A stretch of 64,000 nucleotides of DNA from Prosthecobacter sp. SYSU 5D2 (GCF_039655865.1 NZ_JBBYXL010000001.1:186001-250000); one strand, 5' to 3'. Counted from the first letter of the stretch, positions 1-10,235 are shown. The notes: a model not told the origin generated them from the letters alone. Numbers and translations are program-made.

Positions 1-119
1 GAAATGCCGCTGCATATCGGCACTTTACATCCCGGCCACCTTCAGGCTAGCATGTCGAACGCTTAAGTCTCGTTATGGTCTAACCTCCATTGCGCTAAGG
101 CTGTCTCATTAATCCCCGC

Positions 120-3100
120 ATGAAAGACTCCACCCAGCGCCTCCTGGCGGCGACGGTTCTGGTGCTATTGAGCATCGGCGCGTGGCAGATGTGGAGACCC
201 CTGGCGGCTGAATCTGAGCCGGAGCAAAAGCAGCCTCTGCAAACCTTCTCCCCGCCGCCCAGGCTGGCCATACCGCCTCTCATGAAGGCTGAGAAGGGCC
301 TGGTCACCCTGGAAACCCCACCGCAGAAACAAGACAAATACGCTGGCCGGGACATCATCGCCCAAAAGGAAACGGAAGAAGTGCTCCAAGGCGTCCGCCA
401 GGTCAAACGGGTGCGGCTGGTGCGCGATCCCTCCTTCAAATACCCGATCATCCGAGTGGAGGACGAACTGGTCCGGGGCCCCGAAGGCGACCGCCTCATT
501 CGCCAGATCGCCATGGTGGGCGACCATGTCCTGGTAAAGCCTGCCGACGCCTCCATCCGTGAAGAAGATCTGCTCTCCCTGCTCAAAGACACAGGGGCGA
601 CGGTCCGGAAAAAGATGCACGCCTCCGGCACCTGGCTGATCGCCTTTCCCCGGCCGGATCTGGACACTGTCCCGGAAATGGTGACCCGGCTCAGTGAGTT
701 AAAAAAGATCCTGCGATACGCAGAACCCGACTTCATCATGAGCGCCAATGTGCTGCCCAATGATGCTTCTTTCAGCAATCTGTGGGGCATGCACAATACC
801 GGGGCCAACAACGGCGTGGAAGATGCCGACATTGACGCCCCCGAGGCCTGGGACCTGACCACTGGCAGCCGCTCGGTCAGAGTGGCCGTGATTGATTCCG
901 GCATTGACCACACCCACCCCGATCTGCAGGCCAACATGTGGACCAACCCTCATGAGATTCCCGGCAACGGCATCGATGATGACGGCAACGGTTTCATTGA
1001 TGATGTCCGGGGCTGGAACTTCGTCAGCGACAATGCCAGCCCGCAGGATGACAACAGCCACGGCACCCACTGCGCCGGGACCATTGGCGCATTAGGCAAC
1101 AACGGCAGCGGAGTCGCCGGAGTATGCTGGCAGGTTTCCCTGGTTGCCGTCAAGTTTCTCGATGCTTCCGGCAACGGGCCCAATTCGGATGCCGTGGAGG
1201 CCGTGTCTTATGCGACCTCCATCGGCGTCAACCTCACCTCCAATTCCTACAGCGGCAGCGCTTATTCCCAGGCCATGGTGGAAGCCATTGATGAAGCCCG
1301 GGATGCCGGAATTCTGTTCATCACCGTGGCCGGTAACAATGGATCGTATGTCGAATTTTACCCGGAGTATCCAGGCAACTATGCAAACACGAATCTGATT
1401 TCCGTCGCCGCCACCACCCGTGAGGATGGGCTGGCGGATTTTTCCAACTATGGGGATATCTCCACAGACCTTGCCGCACCTGGCCAGGATATCTACAGCA
1501 CCATCCCAGGTGGCGGGTACGGCTATAAAAGCGGCACCTCCATGGCCTGCCCCCATGTTGCCGGAGCTTGCGCCCTGCTCATGGCACACCGGCCCGCGCT
1601 TACGCATCAAAACATTCGTGAGCTTATCCTCAAATCCGCCGATTCACTCCCTGCGCTCACAGGCAAGACCGTGACCGGCAGCCGGCTGAATCTGTTCAAT
1701 GCCCTCATGGCCGCCGACGACATCCTCGTCACCCCTGGCACCGGTTTCATTGCCACAGGCCCCTTTGTAGGTCCCTTCAGCCCGGCCAGCAAGACATATC
1801 TGGTTTCCAACGACACCCAGACCAGCGCCACCTGGACCGCCTCTTCCGACCGTCCTTGGGTCACTGCATTCCCCTTATCAGGCAGTCTGTCTGCGGGGGA
1901 GAGCATGAACCTGACCCTCACCCTCAACGAGCAGGCGGAAATCCTCCCTGCAGGCACTCACATCGCCAAGCTGACCGTGACCAATCCGGCAACCGGACGT
2001 TCCCAGATCCGCAACATCGCCCTGCAGGTGAATTCCATGCCCATCTATGTCTTTGATCTGGAAACAGACCCCGGCTGGCCGCGCGATGGCGAATGGGACT
2101 ATGGCACTCCCCAGGGTGGCGGCGGCAACTCCTATGGCCGGGCAGATCCCAAAACTGCGGCCAGCGGCTCCAACGTTTTCGGGATCAATCTGGCGGGGGA
2201 TTATTCCACGCAGGTCGGCCAGCCCCAACATCTCACCGCCGGTCCTTTTGACTTCACCGGGCATCGCAATGTCCTGTTGCGCTTCCACCGCTGGTTAAAC
2301 TCCGACTACCCAAGCTGGGTCTGGGCAACCGTGGAAGTATCCAACAATGGAAACGACTGGCATCAGGTCTGGAACAACCACGGCGCACCCAGTGGCGAAT
2401 CTGCTTGGACCCAGGTGGGATATGACATCTCCGCCTATGCCGACGGCCAGCCGGAGGTTTACATCCGCTGGGGGCATCACGTCGCCAGTTCCGGTGCCTA
2501 CCCTTATTCGGGCTGGAACATTGATGACATCCAGCTTCTCGGCTCCCCGCTGGAGCAGATGACTCTGGAATTGCCGGAATCCCTGACGGAAGGCGGCAGT
2601 CCGGCCCAGGCACGTGTCACCATTTCCCCCGCACCCACGGAAAACCTCACCATCGCCCTGAGCTCCAACCGGCCCGGCGAGGAGCTCACCCTGCCTGCCA
2701 GCGTGATCATCGCCACCGGGCAGGAGGAGGCCACCTTTGACCTCACCCCGCTCCAGGATGCCCTGGCGGACGGCAGCCAGACCGTCACCATCACGGCCAC
2801 CGCACCGGGCTACCCACCTGCTTCCAAAAACATTCAAGTGCATGATGATGAGCAGGCCCAGCTCACCCTCCATCTGCCGGCCAGCCTCCAGGAAGGCAGC
2901 GGTGAAATATTCAACCAGGCCTCCATCAGCCTCCCTGCCCCGGCCGCTGCGGACATCCTCATCAGCCTCCTTTCCAGCGATGTCACCGAGCTTCTCGTCC
3001 CTGCCAGCATCACCCTGCCTCAGGGGCAGCAAAGTGTGTCCCTGCCGCTCACTGTCCCGGATGATGTCATCATTGACGGTCAGCAAACGGTCACTGTCAC

Positions 3101-5513
3101 CGCCACCGTCACCAACTGGCCTGTCGCACAGGCCAGCCTCACGATTGCAGATAATGAACCTCTTCACCTGACGGTCACCCTCCCTGACAAGCGCCTGGAG
3201 AGCGCGGGCTTGCTGCCTGAGGCAGGAACCGTCAGCACCTCCGGCATCCTCGCGGCTCCGCTCACGGTCAGTCTCCTGAGCAGTGATTCTTCCGAGCTGA
3301 CCGTAGCCGCCAGCCTCGTGATTCCCGCTGGCAGTTCCACTGCCGGCTTTGATCTCCAGTTGGTGGATGATGATGTCAGTGATGGAGACCAAACCATCCA
3401 GGTGACGGTCAGCAGCCCCGGTTTCACCGAAGGTGCGGCCCTCATCGTGGTCGCAGACGATGAAGCACCCGCCCTGCCTGTCCTGCCCGTCCCGGCCAAT
3501 GGTCAAAATCCAGTCCATCCAGGCAGCAGTCTGTCCTGGCAGTATGATCCCCACAGCGGCGGCATTCCGGAAAGTTACGAGATCTATTTCGGCACTGCAC
3601 CAAGCCCCCAAGAACTTCTCGGCGTATCCGATGAGCCTCTCTGGGCCCTGCCCCTGCCAGGTCTTTCTTCGGCCACTACCTATTACTGGCGCGTCGTCGC
3701 CCGCCGTGGCAGCGCCAGCCGGCCTGGCCCGGTCTGGTCCTTCACCACGCCAGAGGTCGGTGCGCTGCATCATTTCATGTGGGATTCCACCCCTCCTGCG
3801 GTGGCCCTGGGCGTCCCCTTCCCTGTGCGTGTGACCGCCGTGGACGAGCATGACTTTGCCCTGGAGCGCTATGATTTGCGCACCCCGCTGAGCGCCCAGC
3901 TTTCCCAGCCGGAAACCGTCACCGGCACAGGCAGCTATCCCTGGCAGTATCCCCTGGCCACCAACTACCACGACGCCCGCAGCCAGAGCATCTATACCCC
4001 GGCAGAAATCGGCCCCGCAGGCCGGCTGACGGCCCTGGCCATTGAAGTGTCCAAACCCCCCGGACAGTCCCTCTCAGGCTTCACCGTGCGACTCCGCCAC
4101 ACCAGCAAGACCGACTATCTCAGCGGCGGTCTCACCTGGGAATCGGAGGATTGGACCACGGTTTATGCCGCTGACCAGACCCTCTCCGCCTACGGCTGGA
4201 CATGGTTTGTTTTCACCACCCCGTTTGACTACGACGGCAGCAGCAACCTCATGGTGGACTTCAGTTACAACAACTCCAGCTTCAGCACCAACGGTGCCAC
4301 CCGCACCACCATCATCAGCAACTACCGCACCCTCGCCTTCCGCAGTGACAGCACCTATGGAGATCCGCTCACCTGGTCCGGCGGCTACCCGGATGCCCTG
4401 GCCTACAACGGGCTGCCCAACCTCCGCCTGCAACGTGCTGACATCGCAGTACCTCTTACTCCGGAAATCAGCGGCACCTATGCCCATGCAAGCTGGACAG
4501 GACAGATCACCCTTCATGGCACGGGCGATGGCATCCGGCTGAAAGCTCATGATCCGGTCACACCTTCCATCCACGGCCTTTCCGCCCCGCTCAAGGTCGT
4601 GGAAGTGGAAGACTTCATCCTGGATCCGGAGCCTCCCTTCACAGGCGGCAGCACCAACCAGATCACCGGCCAGCCGCTTGGAGACGGCTATACCTATGAG
4701 ATCCAGCGCGCCACTCAGGGGGACTTCAGTGATGCGGCTTCCAGCGGTTTCGTCGCATCACCGGCCCACCTTTTCACGAACCTCACGGACGGCCAGCTTT
4801 ATCACTACCGGGGTCGCGCCCGCACCGGAGGTGCCCGGGGAAACTGGTCCGCCGTGGAGCGCTCCACGCAGGATGCCACTCCGCCAGCCATCACCTTTAC
4901 CCAGGCCACGGGCAACCTCACCGCCCTCGCCTCAGTGGATCTCGCGGGGACGGGCACAGACCAGGTCAGCGGCATCAGCAGCATCCGGGTCAATGACATC
5001 ATCAGCATTGCCGAAGATTCCTTTGCCGCCTGGAGCACTTCCGCCCTGCCGCTGATGGAAGGCATCAACACCTTCACGGTTACGGCCACCGACAAAGCGA
5101 TTCCGCCCAATGTCAGCCAGGCCACCTGGGTCATCACCCGCATCTCCCAGCCTGAAGCGGACGGAGACCACAACGGCATGTCCTCCCTCCTGGAATACGC
5201 CTTTCACACGAATGGCAGTGCCCTGGGTGAAAAGTGGCCCTTCATCAGCGCAGAGAAACATCCCACCACGGATGCCACCCACCTCATCCTCAGCTACCAC
5301 CGCCTGATCCACAACCCCGCCGGCCTAACCTACTCTGTCGAAACGAGCCCCGACATGGATGACTGGCAGCCTTTGGATGCACCGCCGGAAGTCCTGTCCG
5401 CCACTCCCGCTGCAGACGGCATGACGGAGCTTGTGAAGGTGCGCATCCATCCTGCCATCCACCTCCATCCCCGCCGCTTCGCTCGTGTGCGCGTGATCAA
5501 TCCGGCGGAGTGA
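120..5513 (+). CDS. Secreted giant subtilisin-family (S8) serine protease with Calx-beta-like and FN3-like repeats
   Basis: Extracellular or surface protease of 1797 residues. A hydrophobic stretch near residues 8-22 suggests a signal peptide or anchor. A propeptide-like region precedes a catalytic domain (about 222-530) with the full triad: Asp259 in VIDSGIDHTHPDL, His314 in SHGTHCAGT, Ser474 in GTSMACPHVAG, and oxyanion Asn406 in VAGNNGS. After it come a BACON-like sandwich (about 545-640), a MAM-like domain (645-805), three Calx-beta-like repeats with the pattern GSQTVTITAT (about 810-1115), an FN3-like domain (1120-1215) and further sandwich domains. The last 120 residues begin with a DGDHNGMSSLLEYAF-type segment that I associate with large secreted proteins of Verrucomicrobia and Planctomycetes. 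The start is ATG without a clear Shine-Dalgarno. Substrate unknown; the accessory domains suggest binding to polymers or cell surfaces. It converges with the next gene and appears monocistronic. Confidence 0.93.
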   Translation: MKDSTQRLLAATVLVLLSIGAWQMWRPLAAESEPEQKQPLQTFSPPPRLAIPPLMKAEKGLVTLETPPQKQDKYAGRDIIAQKETEEVLQGVRQVKRVRLVRDPSFKYPIIRVEDELVRGPEGDRLIRQIAMVGDHVLVKPADASIREEDLLSLLKDTGATVRKKMHASGTWLIAFPRPDLDTVPEMVTRLSELKKILRYAEPDFIMSANVLPNDASFSNLWGMHNTGANNGVEDADIDAPEAWDLTTGSRSVRVAVIDSGIDHTHPDLQANMWTNPHEIPGNGIDDDGNGFIDDVRGWNFVSDNASPQDDNSHGTHCAGTIGALGNNGSGVAGVCWQVSLVAVKFLDASGNGPNSDAVEAVSYATSIGVNLTSNSYSGSAYSQAMVEAIDEARDAGILFITVAGNNGSYVEFYPEYPGNYANTNLISVAATTREDGLADFSNYGDISTDLAAPGQDIYSTIPGGGYGYKSGTSMACPHVAGACALLMAHRPALTHQNIRELILKSADSLPALTGKTVTGSRLNLFNALMAADDILVTPGTGFIATGPFVGPFSPASKTYLVSNDTQTSATWTASSDRPWVTAFPLSGSLSAGESMNLTLTLNEQAEILPAGTHIAKLTVTNPATGRSQIRNIALQVNSMPIYVFDLETDPGWPRDGEWDYGTPQGGGGNSYGRADPKTAASGSNVFGINLAGDYSTQVGQPQHLTAGPFDFTGHRNVLLRFHRWLNSDYPSWVWATVEVSNNGNDWHQVWNNHGAPSGESAWTQVGYDISAYADGQPEVYIRWGHHVASSGAYPYSGWNIDDIQLLGSPLEQMTLELPESLTEGGSPAQARVTISPAPTENLTIALSSNRPGEELTLPASVIIATGQEEATFDLTPLQDALADGSQTVTITATAPGYPPASKNIQVHDDEQAQLTLHLPASLQEGSGEIFNQASISLPAPAAADILISLLSSDVTELLVPASITLPQGQQSVSLPLTVPDDVIIDGQQTVTVTATVTNWPVAQASLTIADNEPLHLTVTLPDKRLESAGLLPEAGTVSTSGILAAPLTVSLLSSDSSELTVAASLVIPAGSSTAGFDLQLVDDDVSDGDQTIQVTVSSPGFTEGAALIVVADDEAPALPVLPVPANGQNPVHPGSSLSWQYDPHSGGIPESYEIYFGTAPSPQELLGVSDEPLWALPLPGLSSATTYYWRVVARRGSASRPGPVWSFTTPEVGALHHFMWDSTPPAVALGVPFPVRVTAVDEHDFALERYDLRTPLSAQLSQPETVTGTGSYPWQYPLATNYHDARSQSIYTPAEIGPAGRLTALAIEVSKPPGQSLSGFTVRLRHTSKTDYLSGGLTWESEDWTTVYAADQTLSAYGWTWFVFTTPFDYDGSSNLMVDFSYNNSSFSTNGATRTTIISNYRTLAFRSDSTYGDPLTWSGGYPDALAYNGLPNLRLQRADIAVPLTPEISGTYAHASWTGQITLHGTGDGIRLKAHDPVTPSIHGLSAPLKVVEVEDFILDPEPPFTGGSTNQITGQPLGDGYTYEIQRATQGDFSDAASSGFVASPAHLFTNLTDGQLYHYRGRARTGGARGNWSAVERSTQDATPPAITFTQATGNLTALASVDLAGTGTDQVSGISSIRVNDIISIAEDSFAAWSTSALPLMEGINTFTVTATDKAIPPNVSQATWVITRISQPEADGDHNGMSSLLEYAFHTNGSALGEKWPFISAEKHPTTDATHLILSYHRLIHNPAGLTYSVETSPDMDDWQPLDAPPEVLSATPAADGMTELVKVRIHPAIHLHPRRFARVRVINPAE

Positions 5514-5530
5514 AAAAACCTAGTCAGCGC

Positions 5531-6832
5531 TTACTTTCCGCCAATCTTGTAAAGAGCCTTGTCCGTGCGCAGATAGAGCACGCCATCCACCGCCACCGGG
5601 CTGGCCATCAGCCCGCCGTCGAGACTGTTCTGCGCCAGAATTTTGAATTCCTTCGCCGCCGGGACCACGGTCACCACGCCTTCACGGCTGGAGAAATACA
5701 GTTTCCCGTCCGCAAGGATGGGGGACGCGCTGAACTTTCCACCTAACCGCTCGCGATACAAAGCCTCACCGGTCTGACAGTCCACACAGCTCACGATACC
5801 GCCATCATCCACATAAAACAGCAGCCCGTTGGCCAATACGGGCGAGCACATCTTGGGTGCGTTTTTGTTATTCCGCCAGGCCACCTCCGGCACTTCCAGA
5901 CCTGCATACTTCAGCGCCATCACCTGGGACTTACCGAAGCAGGTGCTGAAATAAATCTGGCTTTCATCCGCCACCGGCCTCACTGACATGGAAAAGCCCA
6001 GCTCGCCATACGGCACTTTCCACAGCTCTTTGCCCGTCGCCGCTTCATAACCATAAATCCAGTCCGCCGCCGGGCTCACCACCACCGGCTTCCCGTTCAT
6101 TTCCAGCACCAGCGGTGTTCCATAGGCTTTGCGCTGCTGCGGATTCTCCCGCATCTCTCCTGTCCGCGCGGTTTTCCAAACGAGCTTGCCATTCTCTTTA
6201 TCAAAGGCCGCGATGAACTGCTGGTCGCTGCCGTCGAAATGAATGACCAGCAGCTTTTCCCAAACCACCGGCGTGGAGCCCGGACCGTTCTCATGCATGA
6301 TCTGCAGTTCCTGGTTCTTCCACAGCACCTCATGGGTCACCGTATCCAGACAGGCCGTGCCAAAGCTGCCGAAATGCGCATAGAGGCGGCCTTCTTCAAT
6401 GATCGGGCTTGGCGAGGCATAACTGTTGAGCTGATGCACCCACTGCGGCTCCTTCACATTCAGCAGCTCCACTTCCTGCAAAATCTTGCCGCTGGCCCGG
6501 TCCACACACACCGCCCGCAGGCTCACGGATTCCAGCACCGTCACCGGCTGGTCACCCGTGTTGTTTTTCAGCCGCTTCTCAGCCTCCTCCGCACTCGCTG
6601 CTTTTTCAATCGCCGTGGTCAGCCATATTTGCTCGCCCCAGATCACCGGGGTGGAATGGCCACGTCCGGGCAGTTCCGTTTTCCAGGCCACCCCGCTCGT
6701 TTCGCTCCAGGTTTCCGGCAGGGATTTTGCCGCACTGATCCCCTGCCCACCCACCCCGCGCCATTCGGGCCAGTTTTCAGCAGCAGCAAAAGAAACCGTG
6801 AAGAAGAAGAGAAGGAGGGGAAGTCGCATCAT
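5531..6832 (-). CDS. Secreted PQQ-like beta-propeller repeat protein
   Basis: A 433-residue protein with an N-terminal signal peptide (MMRLPLLLFFFTVSFAAAE) followed directly by the NWPEWRG motif typical of planctomycete and verrucomicrobial PQQ-propeller proteins. Repeated blades carry segments such as DRASGKILQEVEL, AATGKELWKVPYG and DCQTGEALYRERLGG, each ending in a small strand with a Trp or Tyr, as in the BamB/PQQ_2 fold. No cytochrome motif or dehydrogenase-specific residues were seen, so it is probably a binding or scaffold propeller rather than an alcohol dehydrogenase. It lies tail to tail with the protease gene and head to head with the gene at 6917, sharing an 84-base divergent promoter region. 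Function beyond the fold is unknown. Confidence 0.88.
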   Translation of the reverse strand: MMRLPLLLFFFTVSFAAAENWPEWRGVGGQGISAAKSLPETWSETSGVAWKTELPGRGHSTPVIWGEQIWLTTAIEKAASAEEAEKRLKNNTGDQPVTVLESVSLRAVCVDRASGKILQEVELLNVKEPQWVHQLNSYASPSPIIEEGRLYAHFGSFGTACLDTVTHEVLWKNQELQIMHENGPGSTPVVWEKLLVIHFDGSDQQFIAAFDKENGKLVWKTARTGEMRENPQQRKAYGTPLVLEMNGKPVVVSPAADWIYGYEAATGKELWKVPYGELGFSMSVRPVADESQIYFSTCFGKSQVMALKYAGLEVPEVAWRNNKNAPKMCSPVLANGLLFYVDDGGIVSCVDCQTGEALYRERLGGKFSASPILADGKLYFSSREGVVTVVPAAKEFKILAQNSLDGGLMASPVAVDGVLYLRTDKALYKIGGK

Positions 6833-6916
6833 GATCAGCCCCTAACAACGCACGTTCTTCTGCGCAACTGTCTTCCAGACTGGACAGAATCTTCACCCCT
6901 GCCCTAGGCTGGCCCT

Positions 6917-7798
6917 ATGTTTGGGAAAAGTACGCTTCTTGCCGCCCTCGCCGCCTCCGTTCTGACGCTGCCAGCCCAGGATATCACTGAATACGTGGAC
7001 ATCCGCCCCGGCACCCTCCCCATCCTGCTGACCGTGCCGCATGGCGGAGACCTGAAACCGGAGAGCATCCTGGCCCGCCGCTACGGAGTGACCACCAAGG
7101 ATGCCAACACGGCAGAACTCAGCCTCATGATCATTGAGGAAATGCAGCAGCAGTTTGGCGGTGCTCCCCATGCCATCATCTGCCGCCTTCACCGGTCCAA
7201 GGTGGATTGCAACCGCGAGCTGGCCGAGGCCACCCAGGGAGACCCCATTGCCACAGCGGCATGGCAGAGATTCCATGGAGCCGCCACCGAGATCCGAAAG
7301 CAGATCACCCAAAGATTTGGCAGCGGCCTGACCCTCGATCTTCACGGCCACCGCCATGTAGATCCCCGTGTGGAACTCGGCTACCTCATCCCCGGCACCC
7401 AGCTCAATAACAGTGATGCAGCCCTGAACACCGATGGGAGATTCAAGTCCATGTCCAGCATCCATGAGCTGGCGCGGCGTTCCCCCCTGAACTTTGCCGA
7501 GCTGCTTCGCGGTCCCCAAAGTCTCGGCGCACTGCTGGAAGCCCGCGACTATCATTCCATTCCCAGCCCATCCAAACCCTCTCCAGGCACCGCCATTTAC
7601 TTCAGCGGCTCTTACACCATCCTCGCCCATGGTTCACGGGACAGCGGCAGCATCAGCGCCATCCAGATCGAATGCCCGTGGGAGGGAGTGCGCGATACGG
7701 AGGCCAACCAGCGGAGCTTTGCCAAAGCTTTCACCGCAGCCGTCGGTGAATACTTCGGGCTTCACTTCCAGTATCCCCTTGGACCGGTGAAAAAATAA
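6917..7798 (+). CDS. N-formylglutamate amidohydrolase-like family protein, secreted
   Basis: A 293-residue protein whose motifs match the N-formylglutamate amidohydrolase (FGase) fold: TVPHGGD near the start, an NTAELSLMIIEEM helix, RLHRSKVDCNRELAEA, and DLHGHRH, whose His and Asp/Glu residues would hold a catalytic metal. The first about 20 residues (MFGKSTLLAALAASVLTLPA) form a signal peptide, so the protein probably acts in the periplasm. That is unusual, since classical FGase works on a cytoplasmic histidine-degradation product. No hut genes lie nearby. The fold resembles zinc amidases and carboxypeptidases, so a peptide or amide substrate is equally possible. Its 3' end is 13 bases from the convergent gene at 7812. 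Confidence 0.75.
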   Translation: MFGKSTLLAALAASVLTLPAQDITEYVDIRPGTLPILLTVPHGGDLKPESILARRYGVTTKDANTAELSLMIIEEMQQQFGGAPHAIICRLHRSKVDCNRELAEATQGDPIATAAWQRFHGAATEIRKQITQRFGSGLTLDLHGHRHVDPRVELGYLIPGTQLNNSDAALNTDGRFKSMSSIHELARRSPLNFAELLRGPQSLGALLEARDYHSIPSPSKPSPGTAIYFSGSYTILAHGSRDSGSISAIQIECPWEGVRDTEANQRSFAKAFTAAVGEYFGLHFQYPLGPVKK

Positions 7799-7811
7799 GC
7801 CGCCGCCGGCT

Positions 7812-10235
7812 TCAAGATGCACCGTGTACGATCATGCCCCGAAAGGCGCTGCTGCTCATCATCGGCTGCAGGAGATTCATGGCTGCCCGCAGTTTGGCCG
7901 GATTGGAGACACTGGGATTGTTCACGATCAGAACATCCGTGGCCAGCGGTGCCAGGGGAGCCACATCGGCAAAGTTTTTCAGAATCGGGCCGCCATCCAG
8001 GATGATCCAGTCCACCTGCTGCCGCGCCCGGTCAATCCAGGACCGGTAGCCGTCCAGGAGTTCATTCGTTGCATAGGCGGGCAGATCGTGCGCCGGCAGC
8101 AAAAACAGGTTGGTCTTTCCATAGCGCAATGATTCCAGATCATGCGCCCAGGAGCTGTGATGCGAGGCATGCGGGAACCACTGGTGCAGGGTTGGAGACA
8201 CCGCATTGCACTCCATCATGAAAACACTGCGGCCCTGATGACAAAAGGCCGCCGCCAGCGCCGCAGCGGAGAGCGTCTTGCCCTCACCAGCCTCGGCACT
8301 CGTCAGGAGAATGATGCCGCCCATGCCGCTGCGCTTCAGCGCCTGCATTTCAAGCGTGGTCGTCAGTTGGGAAAGCGCTCCCGCCGCGCCATGCGGCTCC
8401 GGTTGTAAAAGCTGTCCCAGCATCGTTTCCGGATTGCCATGGCCAATCAATGGCAGCCGTGCCACCACGGGTGCCTGGTTGGGCGCCTGCATCACCAGCG
8501 GTGATGGCTCGGGAGCGGCTGCGGCGGCGCCAAACAAAGATGTCCTGACCTGAGCCTGTGCCTGGGGCAGGGTGGAAGGCTGGATAGAGGGCAAGTTGAC
8601 TGGAGCCGGGCCGAGCGGTCGTGTGTGCCCGGTGGGAATGTGCGGCACCTCTTTGACCGACGGAATGTTGGCTGAGGGTGAACCGTTCTGCCGGATTAAT
8701 TTCAGGACATGATCGTCAAACAATCCCCAGCCCACCGGCAGGCCCAGAAAAAAGCACACGAAAATGATCAGGCTGGCGACGGCGGCAACAGGCTTGTTAG
8801 GTTTCACCGGCTTGTCGGGAGTGCTCGCAATATCTGAAAGGCTCAGGGCCCCGCTGTCTTTGAAATTACCGGTCACTTCCGCCTGGTTCAGGCGCTTGAC
8901 GATGGTCTGGTACATCTCCCGGTCAGCCGCCACCTGGTCGCTCAACATTTTTTGCTGCACATTTTTACCGCTCTGGTCCAGCACGTCGCCCCGGGAAGCC
9001 TGGAGCTGTTTTTGAAAATCGGCGATCTGTCTTTCCTGGTTGGCCACTTCCGCCTCTGCCATCGTCACGACCGCCATCGCCGCCTGGTCCAAAGCTCTCC
9101 GCGAGGATTCGATGCGCCCGGCCAGCGCGATCATTTGCGGGTGCCTGCGCCCGCACAGCGGCTCCAGCGCTTTGCGCTCCGCCATGGCCGCATCCATTTC
9201 CTTGCGGTTAAAGGCCACATCCGGATTGTCCGCCACCAGCCGTACCTCCAGCAGGTCACGCCCCGCCTGCTGGGTGGCACGGATGCTCTGCACATCACTC
9301 TTGGCCTTGGCCAGGGCGATCTCGGCATTCGTGATCGCGGTCATGAGCTGGCGCACCTTGTCACCGCCTACATCCTGCGCGGCATCCGCCTGCATCAGGT
9401 TTTCGCTCTTGCTGTAGGCGGCCAGTTCCCGCTCGCTGACCTCCAGGCGTTTTCTCAGTTCATCCGCTTTGGTTTGCAGATAGTCGCGCTCGCTCTGCGT
9501 CTGCCCGCTCTCCTGCTCGCCAAAGAAACGGATGTATTCCTGGGCGAAGCCGTTGGCGATGTCCGCCGCCATCTTCGGGTCCCGGTTGCGCACCAGGATC
9601 CGTAGAATGTGGGATTCCTTCTGCGGCTCCACCCGCACCCATTCGTCTATGCTCTCCGCGAAGACATCCATCGGGGGAGCTGGTTTGGACGGCTCATACA
9701 TGCCCACCATCTTCAGCAACTGGTCCTTCCGTCCCAGGGTACTCAGTTCATCCGCAATGAAGACATCCCGCTGCACCGGATCAAAGTGGTCATAAAAATA
9801 GTCCACAAAGCGGCGGGATTTCAGCTCCGTGAGATGGTTATTGATGAGCTGCGGAGCGCTCAGCTCCGTCACTCCCTGGCGGCCCATCTCATTGAAGTTA
9901 AAGACATTCGTGTCCTGGAGCCGCAGCCGCAGCTTGGCCTCCGATTCATACACATTGGCACCCATGCCCAGCAGATAAAAAACCGCGGCGGCGGCAGGCA
10001 GCGCCAGCAGGAACCCCAGCAGACCAAACCTCTTCAAATACCCGATCAGGTCTGCCACGCTGATCACTGACTCACTAAAGTGCGGTCTCGGCGTGGAGAG
10101 GTAGGGATTGGTATCCACCTGCGGCAGTGAGAGCGGAGCCCCCACTTGCGAAGGCGCCAGCGGCACCAGCCCATGCTGCCCCGCGCCCCCGCCTGGCTGG
10201 GCGCGGTGAGGATCAAAGGTGAGCTGGTAGGACAT
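7812..10235 (-). CDS. Wzz/Wzc-like polysaccharide co-polymerase with degenerate tyrosine-kinase domain
   Basis: Inner-membrane chain-length and export regulator of 807 residues. A proline-rich cytoplasmic N-terminus leads to transmembrane helix 1 (about 68-90), a periplasmic Wzz domain with long coiled coils (about 230-470), a proline motif (TPDKPVKPNKP) before helix 2 (about 480-500), a low-complexity linker and a C-terminal P-loop domain. Walker A is SAEAGEGKT with Lys653, and Walker B is WIILDGG. The Walker A' motif, normally DxDxR, reads E675-C-N677-A-V, and the C-terminus has no tyrosine cluster, so autokinase activity is doubtful. I chose the ATG at 10235, 28 bases after the upstream glycosyltransferase stop, because a longer reading to 10361 would run into that gene and add no conserved sequence. 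Last gene of the minus-strand polysaccharide operon. Confidence 0.86.
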   Translation of the reverse strand: MSYQLTFDPHRAQPGGGAGQHGLVPLAPSQVGAPLSLPQVDTNPYLSTPRPHFSESVISVADLIGYLKRFGLLGFLLALPAAAAVFYLLGMGANVYESEAKLRLRLQDTNVFNFNEMGRQGVTELSAPQLINNHLTELKSRRFVDYFYDHFDPVQRDVFIADELSTLGRKDQLLKMVGMYEPSKPAPPMDVFAESIDEWVRVEPQKESHILRILVRNRDPKMAADIANGFAQEYIRFFGEQESGQTQSERDYLQTKADELRKRLEVSERELAAYSKSENLMQADAAQDVGGDKVRQLMTAITNAEIALAKAKSDVQSIRATQQAGRDLLEVRLVADNPDVAFNRKEMDAAMAERKALEPLCGRRHPQMIALAGRIESSRRALDQAAMAVVTMAEAEVANQERQIADFQKQLQASRGDVLDQSGKNVQQKMLSDQVAADREMYQTIVKRLNQAEVTGNFKDSGALSLSDIASTPDKPVKPNKPVAAVASLIIFVCFFLGLPVGWGLFDDHVLKLIRQNGSPSANIPSVKEVPHIPTGHTRPLGPAPVNLPSIQPSTLPQAQAQVRTSLFGAAAAAPEPSPLVMQAPNQAPVVARLPLIGHGNPETMLGQLLQPEPHGAAGALSQLTTTLEMQALKRSGMGGIILLTSAEAGEGKTLSAAALAAAFCHQGRSVFMMECNAVSPTLHQWFPHASHHSSWAHDLESLRYGKTNLFLLPAHDLPAYATNELLDGYRSWIDRARQQVDWIILDGGPILKNFADVAPLAPLATDVLIVNNPSVSNPAKLRAAMNLLQPMMSSSAFRGMIVHGAS

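Noticed and set aside
2295-3971. Long antisense open frame (558 codons) opposite the S8 protease
   Set aside because: It lies wholly within a well-supported gene and its composition is that of a shadow frame in G+C-rich DNA; no motif was found.
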